In this document: piece by piece, positions 56,949-64,000 of the stretch
Numbering within the stretch: position 1 is the stretch's first letter
How the letters are laid out: each line of letters starts with the position of its first letter
Assembly (NCBI RefSeq): GCF_947488945.1
Contig: NZ_CANLBS010000008.1
Span: 248,001-312,000 of the forward strand
Direction: 5' to 3'
Length of the DNA: 64,000 bases
DNA from: an uncultured Streptomyces sp.
GTDB taxonomy: Bacteria > Actinomycetota > Actinomycetes > Streptomycetales > Streptomycetaceae
The notes under the pieces: model-generated
What the model saw: only the letters and a program-made list of their open reading frames with translations
What the model was told of the DNA's origin: nothing
Database searches by the model: none
Translations under genes and position numbers: made by a program

Positions 56949-58175
56949 ATGAGCTTCTTCTCCCTCGCCCTGACCGAGGAACAGCGGGACCTGCGGGACT
57001 GGGTGCACGGCTTCGCCGCGGACGTGGTGCGCCCGGCCGCCGCCGAGTGGGACGCCCGCGAGGAGACCCCCTGGCCGGTCATCCAGGAGGCCGCCCGGAT
57101 CGGCCTCTACGGTTTCGAGTCGCTGGCCGACATGTACGGCGACCCGACGGGGCTCTCCCTCCAGATAGCCAACGAGGAACTGTTCTGGGGCGACGCCGGC
57201 ATCGGCATGGCCCTCTTCGGCACCTCCCTCGCCGTCGCAGGGATCTTCGCCTCCGGTACGCCCGACCAGCTCGCCGAATGGGTGCCGCAGTGCTTCGGTG
57301 ACGAGGACGACCCGAAGGTGGCCGCCTTCTGCGTGTCCGAGCCGCAGGCAGGTTCCGACGTCTCGGCGATGCGCACCCGCGCCCGCTACGACGAGGCCGC
57401 CGACGAGTGGGTGCTCACCGGGCAGAAGGCGTGGATCACCAACGGCGGGATCGCCGAGGTCCACGTGGTGGTGGCCTCGGTCGACCAGGAGCTGGGGGCC
57501 CGCGGCCAGGCCGCCTTCGTCGTCCCGCCCGGCACCCGTGGGCTGGAGGCCGGCCGGACCATCAAGAAGCTGGGCCTGCGCGCCTCGCACACCGCCGACC
57601 TCTTCCTCGACGACGTACGCGTACCGGGGCACTGCCTGCTCGGCGGAAAGGAGAAGCTGGACGCCCGCCTCGCCCGCGCCCGCGAGGGCGCCTCCGGCCG
57701 CGGCGGCGGCCGGGGTCAGGCCGCGATGGCCACGTTCGAGGTCAGCCGCCCCACCGTCGGCGCCCAGGCCCTGGGCATCGCCCGCGCCGCGTACGAGTAC
57801 GCCCTCGAATACGCCGGTCAGCGCGAGGCCTTCGGACGCCCCATCGTGGAGAACCAGTCGATCGCCTTCGCCCTGGCCGACATCCGCACGGAGATCGAGG
57901 CGGTACGCCTGCTCATCTGGCAGGCCGCCTGGATGGCCCGCAACGAACAGACCTTCGACGCCGGCCAGGGCTCCATGTCCAAACTGCGCGCGGGCGAACT
58001 CGCGGTCACCGCCACCGAGAAGGCCGTACAGATCCTCGGCGGCGCGGGCTACAGCCGCGAGCACCCGGTGGAGCGCATGTACCGGGACGCCAAGATCTAC
58101 ACCATCTTCGAGGGCACCAGCGAAATCCAACGCCTGGTCATCGCCCGCGCGATCACGGGGCGGCAGATCCGTTGA
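56949..58175 (+). CDS. Acyl-CoA dehydrogenase
   Basis: A 408-aa FAD acyl-CoA dehydrogenase: CVSEPQAGSDVSAMRT, TGQKAWITNGG, KKLGLRASHTADLFLDDVRVPGH, QREAFGRPIVENQSIAF and ILGGAGYSREHPVERMYRD. The catalytic Glu is in the standard place (TIFEGTSEIQR), unlike the LCAD-like enzyme at 10568-11710. An insertion GREGASGRGGGRGQ-like (Gly/Arg-rich, around residue 245) is unusual. GAGGGGC RBS. Co-transcribed with the SCP2 gene, so it may oxidise a lipid handed over by it; sterol or branched substrates are possible. Confidence 0.93.
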   Translation: MSFFSLALTEEQRDLRDWVHGFAADVVRPAAAEWDAREETPWPVIQEAARIGLYGFESLADMYGDPTGLSLQIANEELFWGDAGIGMALFGTSLAVAGIFASGTPDQLAEWVPQCFGDEDDPKVAAFCVSEPQAGSDVSAMRTRARYDEAADEWVLTGQKAWITNGGIAEVHVVVASVDQELGARGQAAFVVPPGTRGLEAGRTIKKLGLRASHTADLFLDDVRVPGHCLLGGKEKLDARLARAREGASGRGGGRGQAAMATFEVSRPTVGAQALGIARAAYEYALEYAGQREAFGRPIVENQSIAFALADIRTEIEAVRLLIWQAAWMARNEQTFDAGQGSMSKLRAGELAVTATEKAVQILGGAGYSREHPVERMYRDAKIYTIFEGTSEIQRLVIARAITGRQIR

Positions 58176-58311
58176 GGGGGCGTAGGGCGCGGTTGCGTGG
58201 TGTTGTTCGGGCCTTCGCGGGGGACTTCGTCTCGCCAATTATCCACGATCCGGGTAGGTCCGGGTGAGCTTGCCAGACCGTAGTGTCACCGCGCATCCAC
58301 CCACTGGCCGG

Positions 58312-58860
58312 ATGACGAGACGAGTTCTGTACCTGATCGCTTGCGCTGCCGGCCCGACCGAGCACATCGACGAAGGGGTGCGGCAGGCGCAGGCCCGCGG
58401 CTGGGACGTGTGCCTGGTGCTGACACCGTCGGCGGTGCGCTGGTGGGAGTCGCGGATGGGCGAATTGGAGGCGCTGACCGGGCACCGGGTGCGGTCGCAG
58501 TACAAGGTGCCGGGCGAGCGGGACGCCCTGCCGAAGGCGGACGTGATGTTGGTGGCGCCGATCTCGTCCACGACGCTCAACAAGTGGGGCAACGGGATCG
58601 CCGACACCCTGGCCATCGGGCTGCCGTCGGAGGCCGTGCACATGGGTGTGCCGGTCGCGGTGATGCCGTACTTCAACCAGGCCCAGGGAGCCCAGCCGGC
58701 CGTGGCCCGGAGTCTCGCGGACTTGCGCGGGCAAGGGGTACTCGTCCTCGACGGTCCTGATGGGTACCAGTCGCACCCGCCGAAGCAGGGGGATCCGGCG
58801 TCGTTTCCGTGGCATCGGGCGTTGGACGCGATCAGCAATCTTGCCAGTCCGGCCATGTGA
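58312..58860 (+). CDS. Flavoprotein-family protein (phosphopantothenoylcysteine-decarboxylase-like)
   Basis: A 182-aa protein of the HFCD flavoprotein family: RRVLYLIACAAGPTEHIDEG (FMN-phosphate loop region), ADVMLVAPISSTTLNKWGNGIADTLA with the family's Asn and Thr-rich loop, and VPVAVMPYFN. Related proteins decarboxylate cysteine conjugates, but many stand-alone Streptomyces members are uncharacterised. The ATG at 58312 is preferred; a GTG at 58264 is also in frame. TAGTGT at 58281-58286 may be the -10. No convincing RBS. It marks the start of a more variable region. Confidence 0.8.
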   Translation: MTRRVLYLIACAAGPTEHIDEGVRQAQARGWDVCLVLTPSAVRWWESRMGELEALTGHRVRSQYKVPGERDALPKADVMLVAPISSTTLNKWGNGIADTLAIGLPSEAVHMGVPVAVMPYFNQAQGAQPAVARSLADLRGQGVLVLDGPDGYQSHPPKQGDPASFPWHRALDAISNLASPAM

Positions 58861-59140
58861 GCCGGTCGCATGCCCCTCCCCCGACGCCGCGCACCCGCCG
58901 ACCGTGGTGAACTCGGCCCTGCGCGCTCTGCTGCAAGCGCACGACGGGCAGCTGGGGGCGAAGGGGCGACGGGAGTGCCTGAGCAGAGGCGGTCGTCCAG
59001 CAGCCCACACGCCCTGACCGGCCCGGCGCAACGCGTGGCATAGTGGCTCGGCTCGGAGCGTTCGTCCCGAACCGCACCGTCGGACATGCCGTTGGCGCGC
59101 ATGGTCCTGTCCGACCAGCGCTCCGGGCAGGGCTGTTCTT
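58861..59140. other. 280-bp gap between convergent flavoprotein and HAD genes
   Basis: No supported gene, terminator or repeat. Short frames occur on both strands without start signals. It may contain debris of an older gene, but no family can be named. Confidence 0.4.
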
Positions 59141-59788
59141 CTACCTGGTGCTGGTGACGATGCTGATCAGGTCGGTGAGCGTGCTGATCGACCAGTCCGC
59201 CGCCTCGGTCACCTCCGGGGCGTCCGCCCACCAGTACCCCCAGGGACCACGGCGCAGATGCGCGGCGCGGAGCCCGGCCGCTTTCGCCGGATGGACGTCG
59301 TTCGCCGGGTGGTCGCCGACGTACAGGGTCCGGTCGGCGGGAGCTCCGGAGACGTCGAGGACACGGGCGAAGAACGTCGGGTCAGGCTTGGCCGCGCCCC
59401 ACTCCGCCGAGGTGACGACGAGGTCGGCGGGCAACTCCAGGGCCCGCAGCAGGCGGCCCATTTTCTCCGTCTGGTTGCCTGCGACGATGACGCGGACACC
59501 GAGCACGCGCAGCCCCGCCAGCGCGGGGCGCACATCCGGGTACAGGTCCGCCTCGCCCAGCTCTTCCCCCCGGCCCGCAGCTTCGCGGGCCGCGTACTCG
59601 GTGTCGATGTCGATGCTGGGACGCACCAGGCGCAGGGCGTCGGAATTGTCCCGGCCGTTGACGACGGCCGCGCCGACGAGGGCGCTGACCGTGTGCCGTG
59701 GGACGCCGAGCCAGTCGGCCCAGGAGGCCCAGTAGCGGTCGTCGCGGACCAGGGTTTCGCCGACGTCGAGGACGATGGTGTCAATCAC
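59141..59788 (-). CDS. HAD-superfamily hydrolase
   Basis: A 215-aa haloacid-dehalogenase-like phosphatase. Motif I is IDTIVLDVGETLV (Asp nucleophile; the usual second Asp is Gly, as in many DVGET-type members). Motif II region VRVIVAGNQTEKM, motif III AKPDPTFFARVL with Lys, motif IV YVGDHPANDVHPAKAAG. An all-helical cap lies between (WADWLGVPRHTVSALVGAAV). GTG start at 59788, with TAGGCT six bases upstream, suggesting leaderless transcription. Substrate unknown. Confidence 0.9.
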   Translation of the reverse strand: MIDTIVLDVGETLVRDDRYWASWADWLGVPRHTVSALVGAAVVNGRDNSDALRLVRPSIDIDTEYAAREAAGRGEELGEADLYPDVRPALAGLRVLGVRVIVAGNQTEKMGRLLRALELPADLVVTSAEWGAAKPDPTFFARVLDVSGAPADRTLYVGDHPANDVHPAKAAGLRAAHLRRGPWGYWWADAPEVTEAADWSISTLTDLISIVTSTR

Positions 59789-59794
59789 CTGTCG

Positions 59795-59800
59795 AGCCTA
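59795..59800 (-). promoter_or_regulatory. -10 element of leaderless HAD gene
   Basis: TAGGCT (complement of 59795-59800) ends 6 nt before the GTG start. Confidence 0.45.
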
Positions 59801-59880
59801 GGGGCGGGTGCGGACTGCGGGTGCCCGGCTCCAACCCCCCGGAGGTCTGCCGGCGCGGCGGCCCGGAGTACGACCGTCGG

Positions 59881-60198
59881 TCAGCGCGAGAGTTCTTCGG
59901 CCGCCGCGTGTCCGGTGCGCACGATGCCGCGCAGTTGGCTGCGCTGCTCCTTGTCGATCACACCGGCCTTCTTCGCGCCGTCGAGGAGCATTTCCACCAT
60001 CTCCATGGCGACGCGCAGGGATGCCGCGGTCTCCGGGTGGGTGAGCGTCTGCTTGTGGTGCTGGTAGAGCGCTTCCCACGTCTCGACCATCTTCCGCTGC
60101 TTGTCGCTCTCGGAGGCAGGCGCCTTCCGCCGTTCCTCGGTCGCGGGTTCGGGCGCGAAGAGCGGTATCACGTTGTCAGGAAGATCGTCGAAGTGCAT
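59881..60198 (-). CDS. Hypothetical 105-aa protein, second gene of an orphan pair
   Basis: A small soluble, charged protein: FDDLPDNVIPLFAPEPATEE at the N-terminus (acidic, disordered), then two or three helices (KQRKMVETWEALYQHHKQTL, SLRVAMEMVEMLLDGAKKAGVID, KEQRSQLRGIVRTGHAAAEEL). No known domain. It lies 189 bp downstream of the 436-aa hairpin/coiled-coil protein gene on the same strand, and the two may work together. RBS GGGAGAGAC upstream of the ATG. Confidence 0.65.
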   Translation of the reverse strand: MHFDDLPDNVIPLFAPEPATEERRKAPASESDKQRKMVETWEALYQHHKQTLTHPETAASLRVAMEMVEMLLDGAKKAGVIDKEQRSQLRGIVRTGHAAAEELSR

Positions 60199-60387
60199 GC
60201 GACAGTCTCTCCCGGAAAGAGCGGAAGGAGAAATCCCAGGTCAGCGCCTCAGGTCCGCCGAGGGAGGGGTCGCAGCCCCGGCGCGACGCTGCGAGATCCC
60301 GCGAACCGGTCGTTGCCCACCTTCTGTTTTGGGACGGCCGCGCCCAGAAACGTCGTGGACACGCCCGATCCCTGTCCACCGAATCGA

Positions 60388-61698
60388 TCACGCGGGCAAT
60401 GCGGGGAACACCACGACCGAGCCGTCCTTGTCACGGGCGATCTCGATCGCCACATCCGTCGCGGGGGACTTACTCGGGGCTCCGCCGCCAAGGCGGCGAA
60501 TGAGGTTGGCCGCCCGCAGCAGCCGGTCGACTTCGCCATTGGTGAAAACGGGCCGCAGACTCTGGGGACGTGCCAGCTCCAGAGCCGAAAGGCGTTCCAG
60601 GACACCGGCGATACTCGACTCCAGTTCGGCGAGACGCTGGTGGTCCGCCTTGAGCGCCCGCGCGAAGTTCTCGAACTGATTGCCCGAGTCGCTCTGCGCG
60701 TGCTCGACGGCCTGCAGAACGACGACCCGCTGCTTCAGTGCGATCGCCAGGGCTGCGAGTTCGAGGTGCGCGCGAAACGTGCCGCCCTGCTCGTCGACCC
60801 CGGGGAACGCCTTGGCCAGTACGTCGACCCCGACGGGCTTGCCTTCGGGGAACCCGTCGAGAGCCTTCTGCCATCCCCGCAGCCGCCGGTCGGCAGCGCC
60901 CAGCGCCGTGTTGATTGCGTGCACCGCCGAGTCCAGTCCGAGCGAGGCGCCGAGCTTGCCCTGGTCCAGCAGGATGGCGGTGGCCTTGTCAATGGCGTCA
61001 CGGCACCCGTCGAGCTCGCTCTGCTCACCTTCGATTTTCTGTTCCTGCAGTTGTTCCAGCAATTCCGTAATGCGCTCGATGGCCTGTTGACGTTTCTGAT
61101 CGGCGTGAGCGCTCACCCCGACCGCCACGGCCATCAGCACGAGCGGTGCAGCCACGGTGAGTGCAGCGCCGCCGGCGGCCGCAACCCCGGCCGTCGCCCC
61201 GGCGCCCCCGACCGCGCTCGCTGCCGTGGCCGTGCCCACCGGCACGAAGTTCGCACCGGCGACGATCGTGCCGGTTGAATCTATGAGTGGTCCCCGGAAT
61301 CCGTTGCTCATTCCCTTCGCCATCATCGGGCGAATGAGGCCCTGGCCGAACTGGGCGGCGACCTTCGCGGGGATGACCATGCGGTACAAGCCTTCGCCGG
61401 CGGCTGCCGCAGTCGCCGCCGCGGACGAGTTCCGCGCGGATTGGGTGATGAGCTGGGACAGGTGTTGAGCCAGAGGACTCACAGCGTCGAGGGGGATGCC
61501 CCGGCCTCGGTCGAGCGTGTCGGGCAGCGCGTGCATCTCCAGCGTGGCCACGGGCTCGCCGGCCATGACGGCCAGCACATGACGCAGTTCCGCCACACGC
61601 TCAGGCGTCAGCGGCCCGCCACCGTCCAGCACGGGCACCCGGACGTCCCCGGTCGCCAGTGTCCAGACCGGCACGATCGCCTTGCGGTAGTCAATCAT
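60388..61698 (-). CDS. Orphan 436-aa protein with glycine-zipper hydrophobic hairpin and coiled coil
   Basis: A protein without a family that I recognise. Residues 1-150 are soluble (VPVWTLATGDVRVPVLDGGG, AELRHVLAVMAGEPVATLEM). Residues ~155-197 form a long Gly/Ala/Val hydrophobic segment (GGAGATAGVAAAGGAALTVA) able to make a membrane hairpin. A heptad-like helix follows (200-235: QKRQQAIERITELLEQLQEQK), and the C-terminal ~200 aa are helical (ALKADHQRLAELESSIAGVLERLSALE). Hairpin plus long helices resembles alpha-helical pore-forming or membrane-remodelling proteins, but this is inference. ATG at 61698 with GAGGGGGAG upstream; start in an accessory region. Confidence 0.75.
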   Translation of the reverse strand: MIDYRKAIVPVWTLATGDVRVPVLDGGGPLTPERVAELRHVLAVMAGEPVATLEMHALPDTLDRGRGIPLDAVSPLAQHLSQLITQSARNSSAAATAAAAGEGLYRMVIPAKVAAQFGQGLIRPMMAKGMSNGFRGPLIDSTGTIVAGANFVPVGTATAASAVGGAGATAGVAAAGGAALTVAAPLVLMAVAVGVSAHADQKRQQAIERITELLEQLQEQKIEGEQSELDGCRDAIDKATAILLDQGKLGASLGLDSAVHAINTALGAADRRLRGWQKALDGFPEGKPVGVDVLAKAFPGVDEQGGTFRAHLELAALAIALKQRVVVLQAVEHAQSDSGNQFENFARALKADHQRLAELESSIAGVLERLSALELARPQSLRPVFTNGEVDRLLRAANLIRRLGGGAPSKSPATDVAIEIARDKDGSVVVFPALPA

Positions 61699-61734
61699 CG
61701 TCTCCCCCTCGTTCGGCGACAACAGAGTACGGCT

Positions 61735-61887
61735 GTGATCCGACGAGAAGGGCAGACCGTTGCGATGCTCGGATGGGATGGGTACCACGAGGACGAGTAC
61801 CGGAGCTTCCGGGCGCACTGGGGCGGCATCCTGTCCGGGGTACGCGCGCCCGCCCAGGACTTGATCGTCACCCCTCCCAGGGGATGA
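61735..61887 (+). CDS. Possible 50-aa ORF or gene fragment
   Basis: From a GTG at 61735 the frame encodes REGQTVAMLGWDGYHEDEYRS and ends PAQDLIVTPPRG. Third-position GC is high and the composition is protein-like (Trp, Tyr, acidic residues), unlike a chance frame, but there is no clear RBS. It may be a remnant of a larger gene. Divergent from the 436-aa protein gene. Confidence 0.3.
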   Translation: MIRREGQTVAMLGWDGYHEDEYRSFRAHWGGILSGVRAPAQDLIVTPPRG

Positions 61888-62002
61888 CGATGCGGCAGTC
61901 CGTGTCCCGGTCCAGCCCCGGCGGGGAACGCTTCCAGCCGATTTCGCCGCATCCACGAATGCGTGGAGGCGGCCCGCCAGTTGATGGACGTACTCTGTTG
62001 GC

Positions 62003-62191
62003 ATGCACACTTATCCTTCACCCGCCGCGCCCGCGCGTTCGCTCGCCGAGGTGAACGCGGACATCCGCGCGCTGTGGCGGCGGAGCGGAGGACATCTGTC
62101 GCCGGAGGGCCACCGGGAGTACGAACGCCTGCTGACGGAGTGGTCGGTCGTGATACGGGCCGAGCAGGACGGGGCGGAGCAGTACCGCTAG
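62003..62191 (+). CDS. Small 62-aa actinobacterial-type protein
   Basis: A 62-aa protein with N-terminal HTYPSPAAPARSLAEVNADI and helices RALWRRSGGHLSPEGHREYERLLTEW. The pattern LAEVNxxIRALW...L..EGxxEYxxLLxEW is familiar from small uncharacterised Streptomyces proteins. No RBS; the ATG at 62003 follows an AT-richer stretch. Function unknown. Confidence 0.5.
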   Translation: MHTYPSPAAPARSLAEVNADIRALWRRSGGHLSPEGHREYERLLTEWSVVIRAEQDGAEQYR

Positions 62192-62256
62192 CGCGATCCG
62201 CAACCCGTGCGGCGAGGTCGTGGGCTCGTTGACTCCTTCAAGACGAACTCACCGGC

Positions 62257-62694
62257 ATGACGAAGCGGTCGGCCGTGGGTGTCGGGCTCGCCGGAGCGGG
62301 CCGCACATCGCGGGCCGCTCGGACTCCGAGACCGGGTCAGACCGTGGTTCGACGAGCTCAACACCATCTGGAGGCCGAAGAGTTCGAACGGTTCGACGAC
62401 GCTTACGAGCGCATCGAAAGCGTCCTGACCCGGGTGTCACCGACGGGGCCCGTTGCCGACTTCCTCCTCCACGTCGACCAGGACCGTGCCTCTTTCCTGG
62501 GGCGCGGAACCGCCAACAGGTCAGCGATCGAGGTAGAGCGAACCGCAGCGCATGCCCGCCGGAAGTGCGTGGACGCCGCCGTCGCCAGAGCGGCCCCGCC
62601 TGTGTTCAGCGGGTACGCACCCCTTGACCACCCGCTCCAGTTCCAGGGGCGGGTCCGGACCTCTGAAATCCCGACCGCCTCAAACGTCGGGTAG
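62257..62694 (+). CDS. Hypothetical protein or degraded gene, up to 145 aa
   Basis: From ~62360 the frame has a coding-like codon pattern (third-position GC near 78% by hand count over ~80 codons, second position near 50%). It encodes EAEEFERFDDAYERIESVL, GPVADFLLHVDQDRASFLGRG and AAHARRKCVDAAVARAAPPVF. The first ~30 residues look non-coding, so the true start may be GTG at 62344, or the gene has lost its 5' end. No family recognised; no RBS seen. Confidence 0.35.
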   Translation: MTKRSAVGVGLAGAGRTSRAARTPRPGQTVVRRAQHHLEAEEFERFDDAYERIESVLTRVSPTGPVADFLLHVDQDRASFLGRGTANRSAIEVERTAAHARRKCVDAAVARAAPPVFSGYAPLDHPLQFQGRVRTSEIPTASNVG

Positions 62695-62715
62695 CCGATC
62701 CGGTTGGATGGTTCC

Positions 62716-63030
62716 ATGGTGAGGAAGCGCGAGAAGAAGGGGCAACCTCCCTTCGGCATGCCGAAGGGCATCGTCCTGCTCTCGACGCCGGCGGGTTGGC
62801 GCCACAGTGTCCTCGCCGTGGACGGCGGGATGCTCTGCGGGCACCTCGCCGGCCTTTCGGCCAACGCCGACCCGACTGAGGCACAAGCCGCCGCAGCGGC
62901 CATGGTGGCAGGACTCGCGCGCGACTTCCATGAAGCGCGCGTCGACGTGATCTGGGATCCTCCCCGGGAACCCGGGAACTGGACCGCCCAGGTCACCCGT
63001 GCCGCGTCACCGCCGAACCAGCAGCCTTAG
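62716..63030 (+). CDS. Hypothetical 104-aa protein
   Basis: A small basic-then-neutral protein: VRKREKKGQPPFGMPKGIVL, GWRHSVLAVDGGMLCGHLAGLS, an Ala-rich helix (PTEAQAAAAAMVAGLARDFHEA) and VDVIWDPPREPGNWTAQVTR. Start ATG at 62716; a TTG at 62704 is in frame. No RBS is evident. No known family. Part of a run of short genes with softer codon bias. Confidence 0.55.
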   Translation: MVRKREKKGQPPFGMPKGIVLLSTPAGWRHSVLAVDGGMLCGHLAGLSANADPTEAQAAAAAMVAGLARDFHEARVDVIWDPPREPGNWTAQVTRAASPPNQQP

Positions 63031-63047
63031 ATACCGCCGACAACGAA

Positions 63048-63173
63048 GTGGCGGGAATCCTCCACAGCTCCTACGACGGTGCTGCCGACGTCTTCCCCAC
63101 CACACCCGAAGCGCGTGACCGGATGCGCGATCGGCACACCGACTGGCTTTTCAGTCACCCCTCGGGGCTCTGA
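63048..63173 (+). CDS. Possible 41-aa ORF or gene fragment
   Basis: GTG at 63048 opens a frame encoding AGILHSSYDGAADVFPTTPE and then ARDRMRDRHTDWLFSHPSGL. The frame is open further upstream with protein-like composition but without a start codon, so this may be the tail of a truncated gene. The rest of 63174-63394 shows nothing. Confidence 0.3.
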   Translation: MAGILHSSYDGAADVFPTTPEARDRMRDRHTDWLFSHPSGL

Positions 63174-63394
63174 CGGGCCCAGATCGCCGCTCCGCCGTGC
63201 TGCGGCAGGCGCTCGGCCCCCCGATGCGGCGTCCCCCGTACGCTCCGGTCTCCTGGTGACGGCGACGGGCTACGGGCTCCGTTCCTTACGGGTGGGGCTC
63301 CCGGTCCCGCGCCCCGCGTCGGGGGTCCGGCGTCCGGTTCCCGGCAGCCCCGTTGAGTGGTGGCGGTCTCGGGTACCCCTCCGCCCGGTCAGGC

Positions 63395-63655
63395 TCAGGG
63401 CTCCACCGGGTGGCCGCCGTCGCCCTCGACCGCGACGCGCTCCTCGCCCGGCCCGTCGGCGAGTTCGGCCACGGTCACGTCGACCTCGCCGTCGCCGTTG
63501 GTGTCGAACTGGTAGAGGTCGGCCACGCCGTCACCGGTGGTGTCGGTGATCCAGACGTCGGCCTTGCCGTCGCCGTTGGTGTCCGCCGCCAGGATGACGC
63601 GGTGCTCGTCTCCCTGGGTCTCGATCACGTCCGTCGTCTCTTCGTTTCTGTCCAT
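63395..63655 (-). CDS. Small protein with EF-hand-like/dockerin-like DxNGDG repeats
   Basis: An 86-aa acidic protein. Three consecutive calcium-loop-like units occupy residues ~25-62: DTNGDGKADVW, DTTGDGVADLY and DTNGDGEVDVT, spaced about 13 residues. This is the pattern of thrombospondin type-3/FG-GAP-like or dockerin-like Ca loops. No signal peptide, so it may be cytosolic. The N- and C-termini are acidic and disordered. ATG at 63655. Confidence 0.7.
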   Translation of the reverse strand: MDRNEETTDVIETQGDEHRVILAADTNGDGKADVWITDTTGDGVADLYQFDTNGDGEVDVTVAELADGPGEERVAVEGDGGHPVEP

Positions 63656-63782
63656 GACCGCCGGTTGCCCGGTCCGCCCGAAGCGAAACGCGATCGGGCG
63701 TCGTACGGGACCGGGGTCACCCGCCGGTCGGACCCGGCCGACTCCCCCACCGCGTGGGCCGGTTGAGGAGTCGGGACGTCTC

Positions 63783-64000
63783 TCAGCCGAGGCCGGCGGT
63801 GACGTCGCCGTTGACGGTGCTCAGGTTCATCGCCCGCCCGTCGGCCGCGTCGCCCCCACCGGACCCGGGCCCGTCACCCGCGCCGGAGCCGTCGCCGGAC
63901 CCTGAGTCGCCACCGGAGCCGGGGGTCTGCGGGACGAGGACCGAGGTGCGGCCGTTTCGGGTGCCGGCCGTGACGTCGTAGGCGGGGGCGTCGTGCGGCA
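63783..64000 (-). CDS. DUF4097-like adhesin family protein, C-terminal end (rest outside window)
   Basis: The frame is open to the window edge on the minus strand; 71 residues are visible. AYDVTAGTRNGRTSVLVPQ and MNLSTVNGDVTAGLG are the last beta strands of the DUF4097 parallel beta-helix, where repeats of SxxGDVxV type alternate. Between them is a Gly/Ser/Asp insertion (GSGGDSGSGDGSGAGDGP) that interrupts the usual short turn. Function unknown; often downstream of small regulators in Streptomyces. Confidence 0.65.
   Translation of the reverse strand, partial: PHDAPAYDVTAGTRNGRTSVLVPQTPGSGGDSGSGDGSGAGDGPGSGGGDAADGRAMNLSTVNGDVTAGLG

Noticed and set aside
58861..59140. Transposase remnant between the flavoprotein and HAD genes
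   Set aside because: No recognisable transposase motif or terminal repeats could be read in any frame.
1..64000. tRNA, rRNA, riboswitch or integrase attachment site
   Set aside because: No cloverleaf, rRNA segment, conserved riboswitch core or phage/ICE gene was recognised by reading; a covariance-model search would settle this.

Overview
The window is from a high-GC actinobacterium, almost certainly Streptomyces. The sequence shows extreme third-position GC, GTG/TTG starts, a WhiB-family protein, an SsgA-like sporulation protein, a GH46 chitosanase, a two-domain laccase and a single complete mce locus with Streptomyces-type accessory genes. No rRNA, tRNA, CRISPR array, transposase or replication origin was recognised.

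Region 1 (1-6.8 kb) is mixed housekeeping: the C-terminal part of a D-amino-acid-oxidase-type flavoenzyme, a BCCT betaine transporter, a LacI regulator whose 3' end overlaps a convergent MpaB-family oxygenase gene, a macro-domain protein, a MerR regulator with a palindromic promoter spacer, and a small exported protein. Region 2 (7-13 kb) is a minus-strand lipid-catabolic operon: alpha-methylacyl-CoA racemase, a possible 28-codon ORF, LCAD-like acyl-CoA dehydrogenase, thiolase, and a hydratase/dehydrogenase fusion. This is a branched/long-chain beta-oxidation set. Region 3 (13-26 kb) has an enoyl-reductase-like protein, endonuclease V, an SsgA-like protein, an acyl-ACP desaturase behind a triple-box operator, an unusual tandem repeat, a 1133-aa HEAT-type protein, a chitosanase with an altered catalytic residue, a WhiB protein, a VOC protein and an SNF2 helicase.

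Region 4 (25.9-31.9 kb) is an export-targeted redox cluster. A Tat-exported small laccase gene is divergent from two translationally coupled genes: ThuA + PQQ-sugar-dehydrogenase, then cupredoxin + three OmpL47-like repeats + DUF1080 (3-keto-disaccharide-hydrolase family). Together they suggest an extracellular copper-linked sugar-oxidation pathway. Region 5 (31.9-35.2 kb) holds a split LigD-type repair pair (polymerase domain and ATP ligase, divergent), the polymerase being coupled to a membrane protein.

Region 6 (35.2-48.8 kb) is the mce operon on the minus strand: ATPase, two YrbE permeases, MceA-F, four Mce-associated membrane proteins and a lytic transglycosylase. Nearly all junctions are 4-bp start/stop overlaps. 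Region 7 (48.8-58.2 kb) holds genes plausibly tied to it: four secreted proteins of unknown function (two are tandem paralogues), a PucR/CdaR-type regulator, an SCP2 sterol-carrier protein and an acyl-CoA dehydrogenase. A near-identical 32-33 nt promoter-like module lies upstream of both the mce operon and one secreted-protein gene, suggesting co-regulation of import and surface functions.

Region 8 (58.3-63.2 kb) is an accessory stretch with softer codon bias: a flavoprotein, a HAD phosphatase, an orphan two-gene unit encoding a hairpin/coiled-coil protein, and several small or fragmentary ORFs. The window ends with a small EF-hand-like repeat protein and the C-terminus of a DUF4097-like adhesin.
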